Source: Paracoccaceae bacterium | GTDB lineage: Bacteria; Pseudomonadota; Alphaproteobacteria; Rhodobacterales; Rhodobacteraceae | Assembly: GCA_002402045.2 (NCBI GenBank) | Contig: NVUX02000026.1 | Coordinates: forward strand, 62,001-126,000 | Direction: 5' to 3' | Length of the DNA: 64,000 nt | Shown here: positions 63,089 to 64,000 of the stretch, piece by piece | Layout of the letters: each line of letters starts with the position of its first letter | How positions within the stretch are numbered: the stretch's first letter is position 1 | Position numbers and translations under genes: made by a program | Notes under the pieces: generated by a model | Database searches by the model: none | Told to the model about the DNA's origin: nothing | Seen by the model: only the letters and a program-made list of their open reading frames with translations

Positions 63089-63130
63089 CTATCACCTGAC
63101 AGGTGAATGCATGCATTCACCGAGAGGGCA
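63089..63130 (+). repeat. Palindromic element copy B (20-base perfect palindrome)
   Basis: It begins CTATCACCTGACAGG and ends CCGAGAGGGCA. The centre (63102-63121, GGTGAATGCATGCATTCACC) is a perfect 20-base palindrome. It fills the largest deletion of orfB. Confidence 0.7.
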
Positions 63131-63172
63131 TAAGCGCGTTTATCACATCTATCGTGAACTGGAGCTGAATAT

Positions 63173-63214
63173 GCGCCCTCTCGGCGAATGTTCCATTCGC
63201 CTGTCTGGTAATAG
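63173..63214 (-). repeat. Palindromic element copy C
   Basis: Read on the minus strand it begins CTATTACCAGACAGG and ends CCGAGAGGGCGC. The stem is GGCGAATG/CATTCGCC with a three-base loop. It is nearly identical to copy B but inverted, with paired changes in the stem (T-A to C-G). Confidence 0.7.
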
Positions 63215-63249
63215 ACGATCGTTCGTTCCGAACCTTGAATATTTTGGAT

Positions 63250-63288
63250 CGTTGCACGGCAGGCTTTTGCGTAGCAAACGCCGAGAGT
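63250..63288 (+). repeat. Palindromic element copy E
   Basis: GGCAGG (63258-63263) and GCCGAGAG (63280-63287) frame a stem TTTGC-GTA-GCAAA. It shares the outer frame of copies A-D but has its own stem. It lies directly before the resumed orfB sequence. Confidence 0.5.
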
Positions 63289-63640
63289 GGACTTTAACCG
63301 CGAGGGATTGGCCATAGAAGTTGACTTTTCGTTACCCGCTGAACGCGTGAACAACGGCCCTGAATACATCAGTGGCACCTTGCAGAACTGGGCTGAGAGG
63401 GCTGGAATTGCGCTGATGTATATCCAACCCGGCAACCCCCAGCAAAACGCCTATATCGAACGTTATAACCGCACGGTTAGAACCGAATGGTTGGGGCGAT
63501 ACCACTTTGACAGCATCGAGGATGTTCAGGATCACGCCACACGCTGGCTCTGGACTTATAACAATGACCGCCCCAACATCGGCATTGGAGGAATAACACC
63601 AACACAGAAGTTAAAAAATGCAGCCTGAATTCTACTGAAA

Positions 63641-63661
63641 CCCCCCATTGAAAATGGGGGG
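63641..63661. repeat. Hairpin at the right end of the IS
   Basis: CCCCCCATT (63641-63649) and AATGGGGGG (63653-63661) are perfectly complementary around GAA. This partly overlaps the right terminal repeat and probably blocks transcription entering or leaving the element. Confidence 0.6.
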
Positions 63662-63667
63662 ATTACC
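63656..63667 (-). repeat. IS right terminal inverted repeat
   Basis: GGGGGGATTACC, the exact complement of the left terminal repeat at 62663-62674. Confidence 0.8.
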
Positions 63668-63884
63668 GAGTTCTTCAAGTTGCGGTCCAAAAACGGCCTG
63701 ACTTCAATAAGATGGATATCAAAACCGGGCACGTTTAGTTGAATGCGATTGCAGTATATGTTTTCTGTCTGTCCGGAAACCACATTAATACCATCAGGTT
63801 CAATTTGGCCCAATACAGCGGAGCTTTGCAGAAAGGTGGCAAAAGGATGAGGGCAATCCCCCTAGCTATATGCGCCATTTTCAT
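63668..63884 (-). pseudogene. Truncated, frameshifted fragment of an exported protein
   Basis: On the minus strand GGAGA precedes an ATG at 63884 that opens a signal-peptide-like sequence (MKMAHIARGIALIL). The frame then must shift by one in a CCTTTTGCC stretch to continue as FLQSSAVLGQIEPDG and NVVSGQTENIYCNRIQL, until it reaches the IS at 63667. The mature part vaguely recalls the start of exported staphylococcal-nuclease-type proteins, but I cannot support that. The remaining plus-strand sequence to 64000 holds no recognisable gene. Confidence 0.35.
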
Positions 63885-64000
63885 GCTCTCCGTTGTCTTT
63901 AGATACCACAAAAACCGCGTCAAAACTGTATTCGGCGTATCGGGACAAAATGAGCTGTGATAGTCATGCCCTTGGTGAGAAAAAACGTGTGCGATCATTT

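Larger units (their letters stand above)
63079..63628 (+). pseudogene. IS3-type orfB remnant (DDE integrase)
   Basis: The gene starts as GTG AGG CCA TCT (63079-63090), then about 75 codons are missing and a palindromic insert takes their place. Reading resumes at HKRVYHIYRELELNMR (63129-63176). A further gap of about 50 codons, including the first catalytic Asp, is filled by two more inserts. The final piece (63290-63628) encodes DFNREGLAIEVDFSLPAERV, lacks about 20 codons, then continues NGPEYISG to the stop. Confidence 0.85.
62663..63667 (+). mobile_element. Decayed IS3-family (IS407-like) element
   Basis: The element is bounded by 12-base perfect terminal inverted repeats, GGTAATCCCCCC (62663-62674) and its complement (63656-63667). 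Inside are pieces of the two IS3-type genes, orfA and orfB, in correct order. They are broken by a stop codon, at least three deletions and five short palindromic inserts. The first DDE aspartate is deleted and the second is Asn in the remaining GPEYISG region; only the Glu region (AYIERYNRTVRTEWL) survives. No target duplication is clear. The element cannot encode an active transposase. Confidence 0.88.

Noticed and set aside
63668-63820. Staphylococcal-nuclease-like domain
   Set aside because: Only a loose resemblance around NRIQLNVPGFD to DRNLK; no catalytic motif can be followed, so I left it as an unnamed fragment.
1-64000. CRISPR arrays, tRNA, rRNA, integrases, toxin-antitoxin pairs
   Set aside because: All gaps between genes were read for repeats with spacers, cloverleaf-like sequence and small paired genes, and none was found.

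Overview
The window looks like chromosomal DNA of a Rhodobacterales (Roseobacter-type) alphaproteobacterium of moderate GC content. The basis is gene order and families known to me: maf-aroE-coaE-dnaQ facing secB, hemE-hemJ-rho-mnmE-mnmG-rsmG-parA-parB, rnd-lptC-lptA-lptB-rpoN-hpf-ptsN, a DUF2125 protein, a TIGR02300 acidic protein and a four-subunit sarcosine oxidase. No tRNA, rRNA, CRISPR array or prophage was found.

The central landmark is a probable chromosomal replication origin between maf and hemE (about 7483-7791). It has one perfect and three near-perfect DnaA boxes, an AT-rich stretch and two perfect palindromes. Genes to its left run mostly leftward and genes to its right mostly rightward, as expected for a bidirectional origin. 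Two perfect parS sites lie inside mnmG and rsmG, just before parAB, and a degenerate third lies in hrcA.

Regions: 1-7482, envelope and housekeeping genes (DUF2125, Smr, mltA, Tim44-like, fxsA, secB, dnaQ, coaE, aroE, maf). 7483-16186, origin plus haem, tRNA-modification and partition genes. 16183-30144, ybaN, hemW, ridA, rdgB, rph and the heat-shock genes hrcA-grpE and dnaK-dnaJ, with mutS, maeB and a PfkB kinase between. 30334-40017, a surface-glycan block: an ABC-2 permease, then a tightly coupled operon of cysQ, four glycosyltransferases, galU and a double-domain sulfotransferase. The pairing of a sulfotransferase with cysQ, which clears its by-product PAP, suggests a sulfated exported glycan. 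40014-44940, ptsN-hpf-rpoN-lptBAC-rnd. 45065-56907, pnp, rpsO, recQ, phaZ, a YgjP-like protease, a GntR regulator, suhB, a membrane-tethered PhnD-like/LuxR regulator followed by a periplasmic DsrE-like protein, and efp. 57535-62413, soxBDAG for sarcosine oxidation. 62414-64000, a decayed IS3-family element carrying five related small palindromic inserts, next to a broken gene.

The strongest leads for something new are the one-component membrane regulator plus DsrE protein (54567-56325), the sulfated-glycan operon, and the palindromic elements in the IS remnant (62833-63289). Four convergent gene pairs share their last four bases, which shows how compact this genome is.
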